Shown: positions 1-23,905 of the stretch, piece after piece
How positions within the stretch are numbered: position 1 is the first letter of the stretch
How the letters are laid out: every line of letters begins with the position of its first letter
Source: Siphonodentalium dalli
Lineage: Eukaryota > Mollusca > Scaphopoda > Gadilida > Siphonodentaliidae
Length of the DNA stretch: 64,000 nucleotides
Assembly (NCBI GenBank): GCA_032622095.1
Contig: CP136066.1
Location: forward strand, 192,810,816-192,874,815
Direction of reading: 5' to 3'
Notes under the pieces: model-generated
What the model saw: the letters and a program-made list of their open reading frames with translations, nothing else
The model's database searches: none
Told to the model about the DNA's origin: nothing
Position numbers and translations under genes: made by a program

Positions 1-562
1 CACAACAAATAGTCTTTATTTATCGGGGACTATTTCTTTACATGGGCAAACAACGCATAGTTATGTGAAACGTCATCCCATGCCTTATAGAAACCGTTGT
101 TAGTTTTGCGTCCCATCTGTTGATTTAGGTATGTTTTGTCAAGGTTTAGGATCATGTAATAAATAGAATCTACAATCCACAGTTTATAGCGGAACTTACA
201 AAACTCGGCCAGTAAATTAGATCAGGACGTAATTTACTGGACCCGTTTTGTAAATTCCGCTATAAACTGGGGACTCGTTGTAGATCCTCTATAAATAAGT
301 GTTATATTAAAACTGTCATCATCTACATATTTTGATACCAGGAATAACAAAAGTGAGCATAATTTCAGGCTTCACACTACCATTGGGTTTAAGTTTGGGT
401 TTGTAATAATTATGGTGCACAAAGTGTTTGGCACAAGAACATTAAACCCACTGAAGTTTAGATATATGTAGGTGACTGCAAAACAGATCCTGTAGATTAT
501 ATTTAAACAATGATACATAGCGTTGACACCCAACATAGCTTTAGTTTATAACTGCTACATAC
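1..562. other. Left edge, downstream intron of SRP54
   Basis: Minus-strand intron sequence following the last visible SRP54 exon. I looked for the next conserved exon of the GTPase domain and did not find it, so the rest of the gene must lie left of position 1. The only structure I see is the palindrome at 163-292. Confidence 0.5.
163..292. repeat. Foldback palindrome of about 130 bp
   Basis: The left arm contains AGTTTATAGCGGAA and CCAGTAAATT. The right arm contains their reverse complements, TTCCGCTATAAACT and AATTTACTGG, around a 12-base centre (AGATCAGGACGT). The outer ends still pair (CTACAA with TTGTAG). This looks like a small foldback MITE in an SRP54 intron. No target duplication was identified. 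Confidence 0.6.
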
Positions 563-13086
<12,524 letters not shown>

Positions 13087-13224
13087 CTGGAAAAGGAATA
13101 ATATAGGAGAAAATAATATGAAACTAGAGGTGTGACTGTCCCAATGGGACTAAGGATACCCCCCGTGTTTTTAAAACACTAAGATGTTTCACATGTTAGT
13201 AAACATTTAGTAAAAATAATAATA

Positions 13225-13750
13225 CAAGCAGTCACAGACGACGGTATCCCCCGCCGAATTGTGCAGTTGGGGAAGTGCATTCTCAATAAAGTTTGCGTTC
13301 TCAGTATATGCTAAACAAGAGGTGGGATTTTGTCTCATTTTAGGAGTTCCATTTGTGGAAATTAGCCATGTGACGTCGTCCATTTGCACCAAAAATAATA
13401 AACAAAGTCCAATAACTCTGCTGAAAATATCCCACCGGACCTGGTTTGCGAACTCGTTTTAGATACTGGTCATGTAAATTCATATACCAAAAATCTTTGA
13501 AATCCGTTAACATTTGTGGAAATGAGCCCTGTGACGTCGTCTATTTGCTATTTGGTAAATTTGACAAAAATAATAAACAAAGTCCAATAACTCTGGTAAA
13601 AATATCCGGCCGGACCTGGCTTGAAGTGAACTCATATACCACAAATCTTTGAAATCCGTTGACATTTGTTCAAGTTATGACTCTTACAAATTCGGGATGG
13701 ACGGACGGACGGAACCCATTCCTATATTCCTATATCCCCCGAAAATTTTG
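13225..13750. repeat. Dispersed repeat containing two related sub-blocks, copy 1
   Basis: It contains CAAGCAGTCACAGACGACGG, two blocks with GTGACGTCGTC...AATAATAAACAAAGTCCAATAA and ATCC(C/G)(A/G)CCGGACCTGG, and a GGACGGACGGACGGAACCC end. The same order recurs at 15433-16825. It lies upstream of the SRP54 start-codon exon. The open frames within it are incidental. Confidence 0.7.
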
Positions 13751-14094
13751 GACGGTACGACTGACGGACGGACAGACGGAACCCATTCCTAAAAACAAAT
13801 TGACCTAAAAATGTAGGAATAAAAGCTCGGACAAAATTAAACATGTTGCGAAAAATTTCTAAGTCAAAAAAGGGGGATAACTCTACCAAAAAAAGTCTGA
13901 CAAACGTCATAATCGCAGGTGCACAGGTTCCCATGGTGGTTGACCGTTGATGTCTGTGCCAAGTTTCACGGAAAATGAACAAAAACGACTGAGAAAAACT
14001 CAAGACAAATTTGTGTCCATGGACGGCGGACGGACGGATGGACGGACAAGTTGATTCCAGTATACCCCCCACAACTTCGTTGCAGGGAGGTATA
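13751..14094. repeat. GGAC-rich dispersed repeat, longer copy
   Basis: It contains AGCTCGGACAAAATTAAAC, TGTGTCCATGGACGGCGGAC, and the terminal TATACCCCCCACAACTTCG and TTGCAGGGAGGTATAAAAA. The same 3' part occurs at 5755-5872. Confidence 0.6.
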
Positions 14095-15432
14095 AAAATA
14101 TTTTGGAATTACCGACAAATTTCTACTCTATCTAACATGGTTTGAGCAATTAGTTTAGGCCTAAAAATATACATGTTTGTTTCCGGTGACGATGACAGAA
14201 ATATTAAGGGCAGGTAGGTGGAAATTAATATAATTCTCATCTATATACGCGATTGAATCATTCTGAGTATACACATACATGTATAACATTAAACAAAACA
14301 CAACTGACACATTACCGTAATGTACCGCTAGTTAGCAGAAATGATAATGAAGGTTAGTTATTTAGTAATCCCTTTGTTTCTTTCATTTTGGCCTAACCAC
14401 TATTGGATAAGCTCACACTGGGCACAGAGGTTCCTCTAAAGGGTTTATAAGTGAAGGATTGTGTACATAAATTCTATTTGATAATTGGTCAGATGTTATT
14501 CTATAGCCTTAGTAGGAGCTTTTCTGAATATCAACTTACATGTTCCACATTGAAAATTATCCAGGTTAAATCTAAAAATAAAAGGGTCCCTAAAACAAAT
14601 ACCAAGCTACATGTATGCAAGCTCAACAAAATAATAGGAAATATGTGATCTATTATGTACATGTATATGAGAGCTTTTAAAGATTTACATTTTAAGTGAA
14701 ATAAATTTGCTAATTTGGAAACGATATGGCACTTAAATTTAACAGAGATATAATAATGATATTAATGTTACAAGCAAATAAAACTTTGTAATTAGTACAA
14801 TTTAAAAATATTTTGAGTGGGGTTAACAAAATAAATTGAGATGGAGGTCTGAATTAGGGACAGGTGGGTTACCGGAAGCAGCATTATTTTTTTAATTTTT
14901 CCAATCTATTTGTGTCAAAATTGATAACATTCTGAGACAGATTCGCTTGCTACCCTTGTCTTTTCTACAGTACCATTGTGCATGGCAGGCATGTAGGCTA
15001 CTGTACTGTTTGTAGGCCTATGGTTATTAGTATAGGGAGTGGTACCCAGTGGAGATTGTTACAACTTACAAGCCCTTATTCCATGAACCTGACTATCTGA
15101 GCAATAGCTCTATTTTAGAATGGTCGGGTTTACAGACTAACAAAATCTGTGTCTGTGAGTCAGTAAATTCCTCAATATTTTAGCTTGGGCACTTAAGGGG
15201 GAGGTCAAGTTATCAATTTTGAATGGGGATTTCCATGCAAATCTCTACAGCAAAAGTTATATATGAAGCAGCTGCTTGAAAACTAAAGCAGCCATAGTAT
15301 TAAACAGACAATCAAATATATCATTTAACTGGCCGCTGGGCTTGGTAAATTGTAAATTTTTTATATAAATTTATGTTATAGAATTTTTTTCTGAAATTAC
15401 TACTTTGGAAAAATCAATATAAAATTCAACAA
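14095..15432. other. Intergenic or SRP54 5' region, no feature recognised
   Basis: AT-rich sequence upstream of SRP54. A non-coding first exon and promoter of SRP54 may lie here or further right, but nothing in the sequence fixes them. No repeat family recognised here recurs in the window. Confidence 0.3.
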
Positions 15433-15640
15433 GCAGTCGCAGACAACGGTATCACCCGCCGAATTGTGCAGTTTGGGAAGTGCATCCTCAATAATGTTTG
15501 TGTTCTCAGTACCAGTATGTGCTAAACAAGAGGTGGGATTTTGTCAAAAAGCTTGGCTTCCAAACTCATTTTAGGTACTTTGTGGAAATTAGCCATGTGA
15601 TTTCATCCATTTGCACCAAAAATAATAAACAAAGTGCAAT

Positions 15641-16120
15641 CTGAGGTATGTACATGGATTGAGTGGGAAGCTGGTGCGGGGCTTTATACGCTATCTGAGG
15701 TATGTACATGGATTGAGTGGGAAGCTGGTGCTGGGCTTTATACGCTATCTGTGGTATGTACATGGATTGAGTGGGAAGCTGGTGCGGAGCTTTATACGCT
15801 ATCTGTGGTATGTACATGGATTGAGTCGGAAGCTGGTGCGGAGCTTTATATGCTATCTGTGGTATGTACATGGATTGAGTCGGAAGCTGGTGCGGGGCTT
15901 ACTACGCTATCTGAGGTATGTACATGGATTGAGTGGGAAGCTGGTGCGGGGCTTTATACGCTATCTGTGGTATGTACATGGATTGAGTCGGAAGCTGGTG
16001 CGGAGCTTTATACGCTATCTGTGGTATGTACATGGATTGAGTGGGAAGCTGGTGCAGAGCTTTATATGCTATCTGTGGTATGTACATGGATTGAGTGGGA
16101 AGCTGGTGCGGAGCTTTATT
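15641..16120. repeat. 54-bp minisatellite, nearly nine copies
   Basis: Units start CTG(A/T)GGTATGTACATGG at 15641, 15695, 15749, 15803, 15857, 15911, 15965, 16019 and 16073. They vary at a few positions, for example GTGGG or GTCGG and CGGGGC or CGGAGC. Because 54 is divisible by 3, open frames run through it on both strands with an 18-residue period. These are a by-product of the repeat, not evidence of a gene. Confidence 0.9.
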
Positions 16121-16365
16121 GTGGAATTGACCCCAAAATAACTCTGCTAAAAATATCCGGCCGGACCTGGTTTGTGAACTCGTTAAAAGATACTGGTCAA
16201 GTGAACTCATATACCAGATATCTTTGAAATCCGTTGAGATTTGTGGAAATGAGCCCTGTGACGTCGTCTATTTGCTATTTGGTAAATTCAACAAAAATAA
16301 TAAACAAAGTCTAATAACTCCGGTAAAAATATCCGGCCAGACCTGGCTTGCGAACTCATTCTAGG

Positions 16366-16488
16366 CAGCCCTTTTAATTCAGATTGTTTGGCTTCGGCAA
16401 TCTGCTACGGCAACCCTTTATCGTGGCCCAGTTTGCTTCAGCAAATGGCTTCGGCATTGCTGATTGCCGTAACCAATTATGAGGGCTG
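16366..16488. mobile_element. 123-bp foldback MITE with 7-bp target duplication
   Basis: It starts CAGCCCTTTTAATT and ends AATTATGAGGGCTG, and is largely self-complementary (GGCTTCGGCAATC pairs with TGCTGATTGCC-like sequence). It is flanked by TTCTAGG on both sides (16359-16365 and 16489-16495). The uninterrupted target, GAACTCATTCTAGGTAATGG, is present at about 16660-16680 in the next repeat block. Confidence 0.85.
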
Positions 16489-16825
16489 TTCTAGGTAATG
16501 GTCAGGTGAACTCACATACCAAATATTTTTGAAATCCGTTGACATTTGTGGAAATGAGCCCTGTGACGTCGTCTATTTGCTATTTGGTAAATTCGACAAA
16601 AATAATAAACAAAAGTTACAATAACTCCAGTAAAAATATCCGGCCGGATCTGGCTTGCGAACTCATTCTAGGTAATGGTCAGGTGAACTCATATACCAAA
16701 CTCTTTGAAATCCATTGACATTTGTTCAAGTTATGACTCTTACAAATTCGGGACGGACAGACGGACGGAACCCATTCCTATATCCCCCGCAAATTTTCCC
16801 CGCAAATTTTCAATTTGGCGGGGGA

Positions 16826-17499
16826 TAAAAATAAATACAGCAACCTTCTAATGGAACAAATTGCAGGCGGACCTGCCAGATAAATATGTATCGTTTTCAA
16901 TACCTCACAAAGTCACACCAAGAAATATTTGCCACTCTAACATTTGCTGCCAAGATTTGCATGGAATGCCCATTCAAAGCTGTATAGTTTTTCAGTGCTG
17001 GAGCCAATGCTGGCCATAACTCATATAGGAGCACTGGGATCGAGTTGATCCATCACCCAATTTGTCCAGGATTTTTTTGCCGAAACTGCAACTTCTTCTG
17101 GATACAGCTGTCGGTCATTTACTGACCATTATTAGCCATTGAGTGCAATTTTTTTGTTATTTTTATACTATTAATAAAAGGATAGTTTTCGCATTTAATA
17201 AAAACATTTAAAACTATGTACAAGCTCAGTTGTTTACTTGTTGGAGTGGACGAGCAGAAAATAAGAAGCATCAGAACTTCAGGAGATAGTTTTAATTGGC
17301 AAACTTCTACGTCACAGTAGGGATCATTATTTTAATGTGCGCACATTGTTGCACATGGGGCAGCCATTTAGCGTCGGCTCCCAATCTGATGGTCTGCTCA
17401 GCCTAGGCTAATGTCATCCCTGGTCATGACATAACGAGAGGAACTGAGGTACCATACAAAATTTGCCCAGTACCGGTACGTGTTTTCAAATATGTTTGA
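16826..17499. other. Intergenic, no feature recognised
   Basis: Sequence between the dispersed repeat and the ATCGATTATCG-rich block. Nothing recognised. Confidence 0.3.
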
Positions 17500-18310
17500 A
17501 CCAAATCTTCTCACCTAAATTGTGACAATCGTATAATCGATGAACCATTGATAAAGCCGATTATCGATTAACATTTCCATCATCAATTAATCTGCATTAT
17601 TTATTTTGACATCGGAAAATGCCGGGGTATTATTGAATACCATGTTTGTTTTACACAGTTTAATCTACAACCGATGGGTTAACAACCTTTGATCGTATAT
17701 CAAAGAGATGCCGACAACATGAGTACTACTAACTTATGTTGCAAACAGTCGGCAGTTCATTTGATGATGCGACATGGTTACTCTTCGGGTCATTGTATAT
17801 TCTACAAATTGGCAGCACTGCAACTTTGAACTTATGGCGACGTCGTTGTATATTTATACCTGAAAGGCGGCACTACATTTTTTAAATGTGCCGACTGTCA
17901 CCGTGTTCAATGAACTGAATGCACTTGCCCTTGAATCTGATTGAACCAATGGCCATCTGTCGTGCATTCCTACTTTTATACTGTTTGTATGTTTGGCTAC
18001 TCACAACACTGAAATTAATAGCTAATGAACTCACAAATATTATGACCATAACATCGCCGAGAATTGTGCTGGTAATGAATACATTGTGTTCATTGGTCAT
18101 TAACAGTGGTTTATGATGCACTTTATTAACCTAAAAATTACATCAGCCGATGCCTCAGACAACCAGCGACAGTGCAGTTAACCAGCACCCAGCCATTAGG
18201 CCATATTACGGAATACTTCTACTGATGGTATTAGGTATGATTAATCGATTATAGTAGATTATTGACGACCGATTATCGATTATCAAAATCAATAATCGTG
18301 GCACCTCTAG
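17500..18310. mobile_element. Possible hAT-like remnant rich in ATCGATTATCG motifs
   Basis: Both edges carry alternating motifs (GATTATCGATTA near 17563 and 18270). The right edge inverted reads TAGAGGTGCCACGATTATTG, which resembles some hAT termini. No clean left terminus or target duplication was found. Simple sequence convergence is the alternative. Confidence 0.3.
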
Positions 18311-18336
18311 TCTTGATATTCCATAGACAATCAACA

Positions 18337-18886
18337 ATGATGAGCATATTCAATGCGCGATCACTTGCCAAATTTGCGCATACATTAGTATATCGACGGT
18401 GTAATCATAAAACTCTGGCCGCTCTTGTTTGGAAAAATGGCATTAATTCTGTCCAGGTAACACAATCAAATACACGTCGAATAATATACATGTACCCACT
18501 GTCAAGCTAAATTGCGTATATTGAGAATGGGACAGGCTTTTTGGAAGGTTGTGCGAGCTTTTTACTAACATTATGTTTATTTTCTTCACAAATTTTATGG
18601 CATTCTGAGTGTGGATATATTTTAAGAAAACTAGTTTGCCAGCGAATAGAGGAAATCGTAGAAATTTTATGGCTCATGATTGGGACATGCTGGTTTGCAG
18701 CATATAGTCGAGTGTAGTCATTGAAAAGATAAGTGTTGGTACATCGATACTAAACCAGACTTGTTTCTAATTAATGCTCGTGACATCAGCTACAAGGAAA
18801 TACCTTACAAATACAGCAGCATCAAGACGACAAAGTTTCTGCATGAGGTAAACAAGATATACAAGAACGGCAAATCCAAGAACTGA
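18337..18886 (+). CDS. Possible two-exon small gene, mitochondrial-like N-terminus, family unknown
   Basis: The first exon (18337-18456) would encode 40 aa starting MMSIFNARSLAKF, rich in R, K, S and A with almost no acids, as in a mitochondrial presequence. It ends at a CAG/GTAACA donor. A second frame (from about 18734 after AAG, phase 0) reads CWYIDTKPDLFLINARDI and ends IYKNGKSKN at a stop (18884-18886). AATAAA-type signals follow at about 18935 and 19150. Joining the two gives about 91 aa. The acceptor is weak and a middle exon could be missing. The compact basic C-terminus would suit a mitochondrial ribosomal or assembly protein, but I do not recognise the family. Confidence 0.3.
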
Positions 18887-19713
18887 GTCAGCAGCGAAGA
18901 CCAACAACGTATTCCATGTTTTTAAAACTGTTTTAATAAATAATTGTATTGATTGACTTTTCTGTGTTTTAACTTGTTTTCAATAAATAAATTATCTTGT
19001 ATTCATTGATCTTGTTCAATGTTTTATCTTGTTTTTAAACTGTTTTTAATCAATAAATTTTCAGATGTTTTATCAATTAAAATGTATATAATCATATCAT
19101 TATTTGAATATGTTGATGTGTTTGTATTACTATGTATATATATCTGTTAATATTGTTGCCAATAAAACGTTAAGTAAATAATTATATAATCTCCATTGTC
19201 ATCAAAAGACCTGTCCCAAATCAAAGGCAATAAAAACTCCCAAGATTTAATCAACATAAAAGGCCATCCAATTAACACCCACGCCAGCTAATTACCCGAA
19301 TTGAAAAGGGGCCGAATCGTCCCTGTCGAATCATCCCTGTCGAATCTTCCCTGGACCGAAAAGACCAAGCCCGAATCTGCCCTGGGCCATATCGTCCCAC
19401 TCCCTTTAAAATTTGGATCAGATTCTTTTTGCTTCTGGAATTTTTCTCAGAGCACTGATTGAGGCATCACCTGTTGAATCATGATGCCCACGGTACTGGG
19501 GATGCAGATGGTGACATAAAGTCCGACCGATAATATGTCGTATTGATTATTGAACGCTCGTTCGTGTCGAAAGTGTAGGTTGTAGCTCAGTCAGAGGTCG
19601 GCCCACAAGCCAACTTCATAGCTATCAGCTCCTCCTTAGTCACTTGACCTCCTCCTTAAAAACCATAGATTACTAGTAACCATATATAAATTCCCTTCGA
19701 AATATAGCATTGC
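18887..19713. other. AT-rich candidate 3' region, then unassigned
   Basis: Positions 18900-19170 contain repeated TGTTTT...AATAAAT blocks that could be a 3' UTR with alternative polyadenylation signals. Positions 19310-19400 hold a short degenerate CCCTGTCGAATC tandem. Nothing else was recognised. Confidence 0.35.
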
Positions 19714-19994
19714 ACTTAGTGACACTGATGGGGTCATTGTCACAAGGCATCAATCACATTCGTAGCCAGCTTTTTAAATCGATCACAAATGTAGCCAGCT
19801 TTTCCTATTCATGCGAGCCTCAATGAACAAGATTTGGTTAATCTCATTTTTCTGTGTTGATAGACGAAAAACAACTTGAACTTTAATTTGATATTAGTTC
19901 ATCTAATAACTCGAGGTTTCCGATCAATGGCGTTAGAACTCTCGAATTATTTTCCAATATAAGTTGATAAACGGAAGTCATTTCTGGAGCATGA

Positions 19995-21584
19995 TGTTGG
20001 CATTTTAGTCACGAACGTGATGATATCAAAGGCATAGAAGTCCTACTACACAGACTCAAGACCAACAAAGCCTCGGGACCCGACGGCATACCCAACCGAG
20101 TACTCAAGACATGCGCAAAGGAACTAGCACCAGCTCTCAGACTCATCTTCAAGCTCTCCCTAGACACCGAAAAACTCCCCCAAGATTGGCTGAAGGCAAA
20201 CGTATCAAGTATCTACAAAAAAGGAGACAGGCACCTGGCAGAAAACTACAGACCGGTATCCCTAACATCAGTCCCCTGTAAAATTCTGGAACATATCATA
20301 TGTCGCCACATCATGAAACATCTTGAGCAGAATAACATCCTAACATCACTAAATCATGGCTTCAGAACTGGATACTCATGCGAGACACAATTGGCAGTCA
20401 CACTCCACGACCTACTTCAAAAATACGACAACGGAAAGCAGGTTGACGTAGCCATACTCGACTTTTCAAAGGCGTTTGACACGGTGCCCCACAACAAGCT
20501 TCTTCACAAAATGACAACATACGGCATCGATGGTCAAATACATAGTTGGCTAACATCATTCTTAACCAGACGATCCATGAGAGTCATGCTTGAAGGGGAG
20601 TTCTCAAGGGAAGTTGATGTGCAGTCAGGAGTACCCCAAGGTACTGTATTAGGACCGCTGCTTTTTCTGTGCCACATAAACGACCTTCCCAGCACAGTTA
20701 AATCGCATGTCCGACTCTTCGCCGACGACTGCCTACTCTATCGGCCTATCAACAATTACGAAGACCACAACATACTACAGAACGATCTGAATAACCTAGA
20801 AGAATGGGCAAAGAAGTGGGGGATGCGGTTCAACACCAGCAAATGCTACATAATGAGCATCCAACAGAAAACCCAGAAATTCTATACACTGGGCGGCCAA
20901 ATCCTCGCGGAAGTACCCACAAATCCCTATCTCGGCGTCCAACTGTCAAACGACCTCAAGTGGGACGTACATATAAACAACATCACAAAGAAGGCAAACT
21001 CCACCCTCGGCTTCTTGAAGAGGAACCTCCAACACTGCCCAGAAAAATGCAGAAAAACAGCATACATTGCTCTGGTAAAACCAATTACAGAATACTCCGC
21101 AACAATCTGCGACCCGTACACTGCTAAGTATTCATCAATGCTGGAAAAGGTGCAAAGAAAATCAACACGGTTCATCACCAGAGATTACACCTCACGAGAT
21201 AAGGGCTGCGTCACCAGAATGCTCAAAAATCTGGAACTTCCACCTCTAGAAGAGTGTCGCAGAAATAAACGCCTGGCCCTATTTTACAAAGTGGTTCAGG
21301 GGTCGGCCCCCGCAATATCTCCCGATAACTACCTGAAAAAAACTAACCCATCGAAAAGGAAGATCAAGGCTAAGAAATACGAAGACTGTGTCTATACCAA
21401 CATTGTGGAAAAGTCTGAGACCAACAACAAACAATCATTCCAACCGATTCAAACAAACTCAGACCAGTTCAAGTATTCCTTATTCCCGCGCACCATTCTG
21501 GACTGGAATAAGCTTGACGACGACACGGTCAACGCCGCAGATATAGAAACATTCAAAGCGGCACTCACTAGGAGAGAAAAATAA
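19995..21584 (+). pseudogene. Reverse transcriptase fragment of a non-LTR retrotransposon
   Basis: A continuous frame of about 530 codons runs from just after a stop at 19992 to TAA at 21582; the first in-frame Met is at 20313. Reverse-transcriptase blocks appear in order: KASGPDGIPNRVLK, ENYRPVSLTS, the first catalytic Asp in AILDFSKAFDTVPH, SGVPQGTVLGPLLF, and FADDCLLY with the catalytic Asp pair. A C-terminal region with LYRPINNYEDHN and EEWAKKWGMRFN follows, typical of the CR1/Jockey group. The frame is intact and GC-richer than its surroundings, so the copy is fairly young. It lacks the N-terminal endonuclease and cannot mobilise itself. Confidence 0.9.
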
Positions 21585-21650
21585 ATGCGCTCTCTCCGCC
21601 GTCCCATAAAAGCCAAACTGGTTACTGGGACGTACAGTTACAGATACAGA
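19995..21650 (+). mobile_element. 5'-truncated non-LTR retrotransposon (CR1/L2/Jockey group)
   Basis: It contains a single reverse-transcriptase frame to 21584, a short 3' untranslated part and a small repetitive tail (CAGTTACAGATACAGAT at about 21635), as in CR1/L2-type elements, which end in short repeats instead of poly(A). The endonuclease domain is missing at the 5' end, the usual result of incomplete reverse transcription. No target duplication was identified. Confidence 0.85.
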
Positions 21651-21823
21651 TGACGTCATGCATATTTCGCGCCATAGATTCGATAGAAAGCATGGAATTA
21701 GAAAAGCTGGCTACGAATGTGATCGGCGACGAAAAGCTGGCTACATTTGTGATCGATTTAAAAAGCTGGCTACGAATGTGACTGGAGCCTTGTGACAATG
21801 ACCCCATCGGCCTTAGTGACTTA

Positions 21824-22246
21824 CCTTATTTTCCAACTTGTTGAAAAAACAATCGAATGTGGTGACGTTTTGCCTTTTAAAATTGAAGTTTTGTCTCTTC
21901 TCTAAATTAATTTTTTTAAATTACTGCATGAATAGGATAATTGTTTCGAATGACTAACAACTTTGCAGTTATTTTCTAGAAAATTCTGGTAAAATACACG
22001 TCAACATTACGACAATATTATCGATATTGCGTGTCAAAATCGGCATATGGAAATTTCGGAAATCCACATCAAAACCGGTGAATGTTACCTGGTTAAATTA
22101 TATCTGATTAAATTCACATTTGTAAATATTAGTCAATCAAATATAACTTTTAAACAAAAATCATATCAACATATGGTGGTTAATATAAATATTACCTATA
22201 TTTCAGTGTAAAACGTGAATTGTGGAAAGAATAAACAGAAAAATCT
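21824..22246. other. Intergenic, ends in target duplication
   Basis: Unassigned AT-rich sequence. Its last 8 bases (22239-22246, AAAAATCT) are the left copy of the target duplication of the next element. Confidence 0.4.
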
Positions 22247-23339
22247 TAGACTGGTACCCTGTCCCAACTCCAGCTACTCGCCCGTAGGGACAGGGATAGG
22301 CTAAACAGAAAGTGGAATTTTGAATTGTGTTTCCGGTTTGTGAGACATTGTTTTAAAATAGAAAAGCACATTTCAACATCGGTACGTTTTTCTTAATTTA
22401 ATAATACAAGACGCAATTATATAACTTTGACAACTACTCAATCAAATTGAATAGAGTGTTTTTCACAGGAATCGACTAACCCCGATCAACGGCAATAAGT
22501 TAAATAGTGCGAAATCATGTTTTTGTAGCTTGGATATTTGGAAACTCTGATGTCAACAAACACCCCCCGTAACAGGTTACATCAATTTTGTGTCGAAGTT
22601 TGCTGGCTCATGTCGCATTTTATTAACTAATTTCGTCGGGGATATATTTACGCTCATGTTGATACCAAAATTAACACAATGGGTCGATGTGATTTGCCTG
22701 GGTGGACCTTTTACCATAAATTGCCAAACTTGGCCATACCGTCCCATGATCTGACAAGTTGGTCAGTCTGTACTACATACATTTAAGGGGTTTATTTACA
22801 TTAATGATAAAACAGGTATCTCCTTCACACATATATGTCAATATAAGTTGATGACGATAGTTTTATTTGTTCCAAATAAGTTTCGTGAGGTACTAGTAAT
22901 CACACACCCCCCCCCCCCCTCGTGCACGGTTACATCAACATTGAAGAAGTTTGCTGCCTCATGTCTAATTTTTTTATTCCGATGTTTCGGCTATATTATT
23001 GTGGTCATTTTAGTACCAAAATCATCTATATGAGGCAGATATATTTTGTTTTCGTGAGGTGTTTTGTGTCAAACGGGAAAATCTGAGTTGTCTGGGGAGC
23101 AACGGAGCCTGAGGGTTAATATTACTAGTGCATATTATTTGTTGTTGTCTGTATGTCAGTATGGCTATTCATGTTTGACCATACCAGTATATATTTTTTT
23201 TATAATAATTTTGAGTCTCAGCAAAATGTGTACTATATTGCATGTAAATAATTAAAAATAGTAGTAGATGAAAAAAATCATGTTGCTATTATAGCTTAGT
23301 TATAGCATAAGTACTAGTAATATGTTTAATATTTTGCAG

Positions 23340-23466
23340 AAATGGACCGTACACCAAGTTAAATATCAACGAGTGTCAGTACAAAGAGAAGAAATGTAAA
23401 AAGAAATCGGGATATCAGCACCCCGACCAAACACCACTCCGTGAGAAAAAAAGACAAAGTTTTTCT
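23340..23466 (+). other. Exon-like segment inside the large transposon
   Basis: It is bounded by TTTTGCAG on the left and GTAAGTTT on the right, both strong splice signals. One phase is open throughout (42 codons, starting NGPYTKLNINECQYKEKK, very basic); the other two have stops. It may be a captured host exon or an internal exon of the ancestral transposon gene. I do not recognise the protein, and an open stretch this short can occur by chance. Confidence 0.3.
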
Positions 23467-23704
23467 GTAAGTTTTCTGAAATGCATATCATATTTTAGTG
23501 GTTATTATTTTAAATACAATTTTATAATATATTTGGAATAAATGGCTAACAGCTCTGAAATCATACCTTTATCCTCATGACATTATGATCTATGAGTCTT
23601 GGTAAGGTGGTTATAACTCTTCTCAGCTCATCACCTAAAAATTAATAATAGTTTGTATGACATATTGAAAAAAGCATGTCTTGTACAGTACAGGCCTACT
23701 TGTA

Positions 23705-23903
23705 CAGTAATGCCCTAAATAATCGACTCCTTAACCACAGCAGAATTATGGGTAATTTTTCAGGATTTAGTCGGAAATATGGCTTGCTGCCATTCATCAG
23801 ATAGCTCTCGGTGAGAGTTTTCCACTGAATAGCAACAAGCCATATTTCCGACTAAATCCTGAAACATTTCCCATAATTCTGCTGTGGCTAAAGAGTCAAT
23901 TAC
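23705..23903. mobile_element. TA-type foldback MITE (CAGTAATGC family), right end missing
   Basis: It starts at CAGTAATGCCCTAAATAATC after TA. The arms contain GCAGAATTATGGGTAA and GGATTTAGTCGGAAATATGG, then the inverse. The last ~14 bases of the right end are lost where the next copy begins. Confidence 0.8.
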
Positions 23904-23905
23904 TA

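Larger units (their letters stand above)
15433..16825. repeat. Dispersed repeat, copy 2, expanded and interrupted
   Basis: It has the same order of motifs as 13225-13750 (CAGTCGCAGACAACGG, GTGACGTCGTC blocks, ATCCGGCCGGACCTGG, GGACGGACGGAACCC). Two changes distinguish it: a 54-bp minisatellite at 15641-16120 and a 123-bp foldback at 16366-16488. It also has one extra GTGACGTCGTC block. Confidence 0.7.
19714..21823. repeat. Inverted repeat whose arms flank a LINE fragment
   Basis: The left arm (19714-19804) contains GGGGTCATTGTCACAAGGC, then ATTCGTAGCCAGCTTTTT. The right arm (21710-21823) is its inverse: AAAAAGCTGGCTACGAATGT, then GCCTTGTGACAATGACCCC. Each arm holds two or three copies of a ~28-bp AAAAGCTGGCTAC unit. 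The pair looks like a foldback element with a LINE fragment inserted in its centre. Confidence 0.7.

Noticed and set aside
15641-16120. CRISPR-like regular array
   Set aside because: The units are contiguous and similar along their whole 54 bp. There are no distinct spacers, and the window is eukaryotic.
15566-16227. Long open frames with an 18-residue repeated peptide on both strands
   Set aside because: They follow from a 54-bp tandem repeat without stops in several frames. The reading frames on opposite strands are equally open, and no start, splice or conserved context supports a gene.
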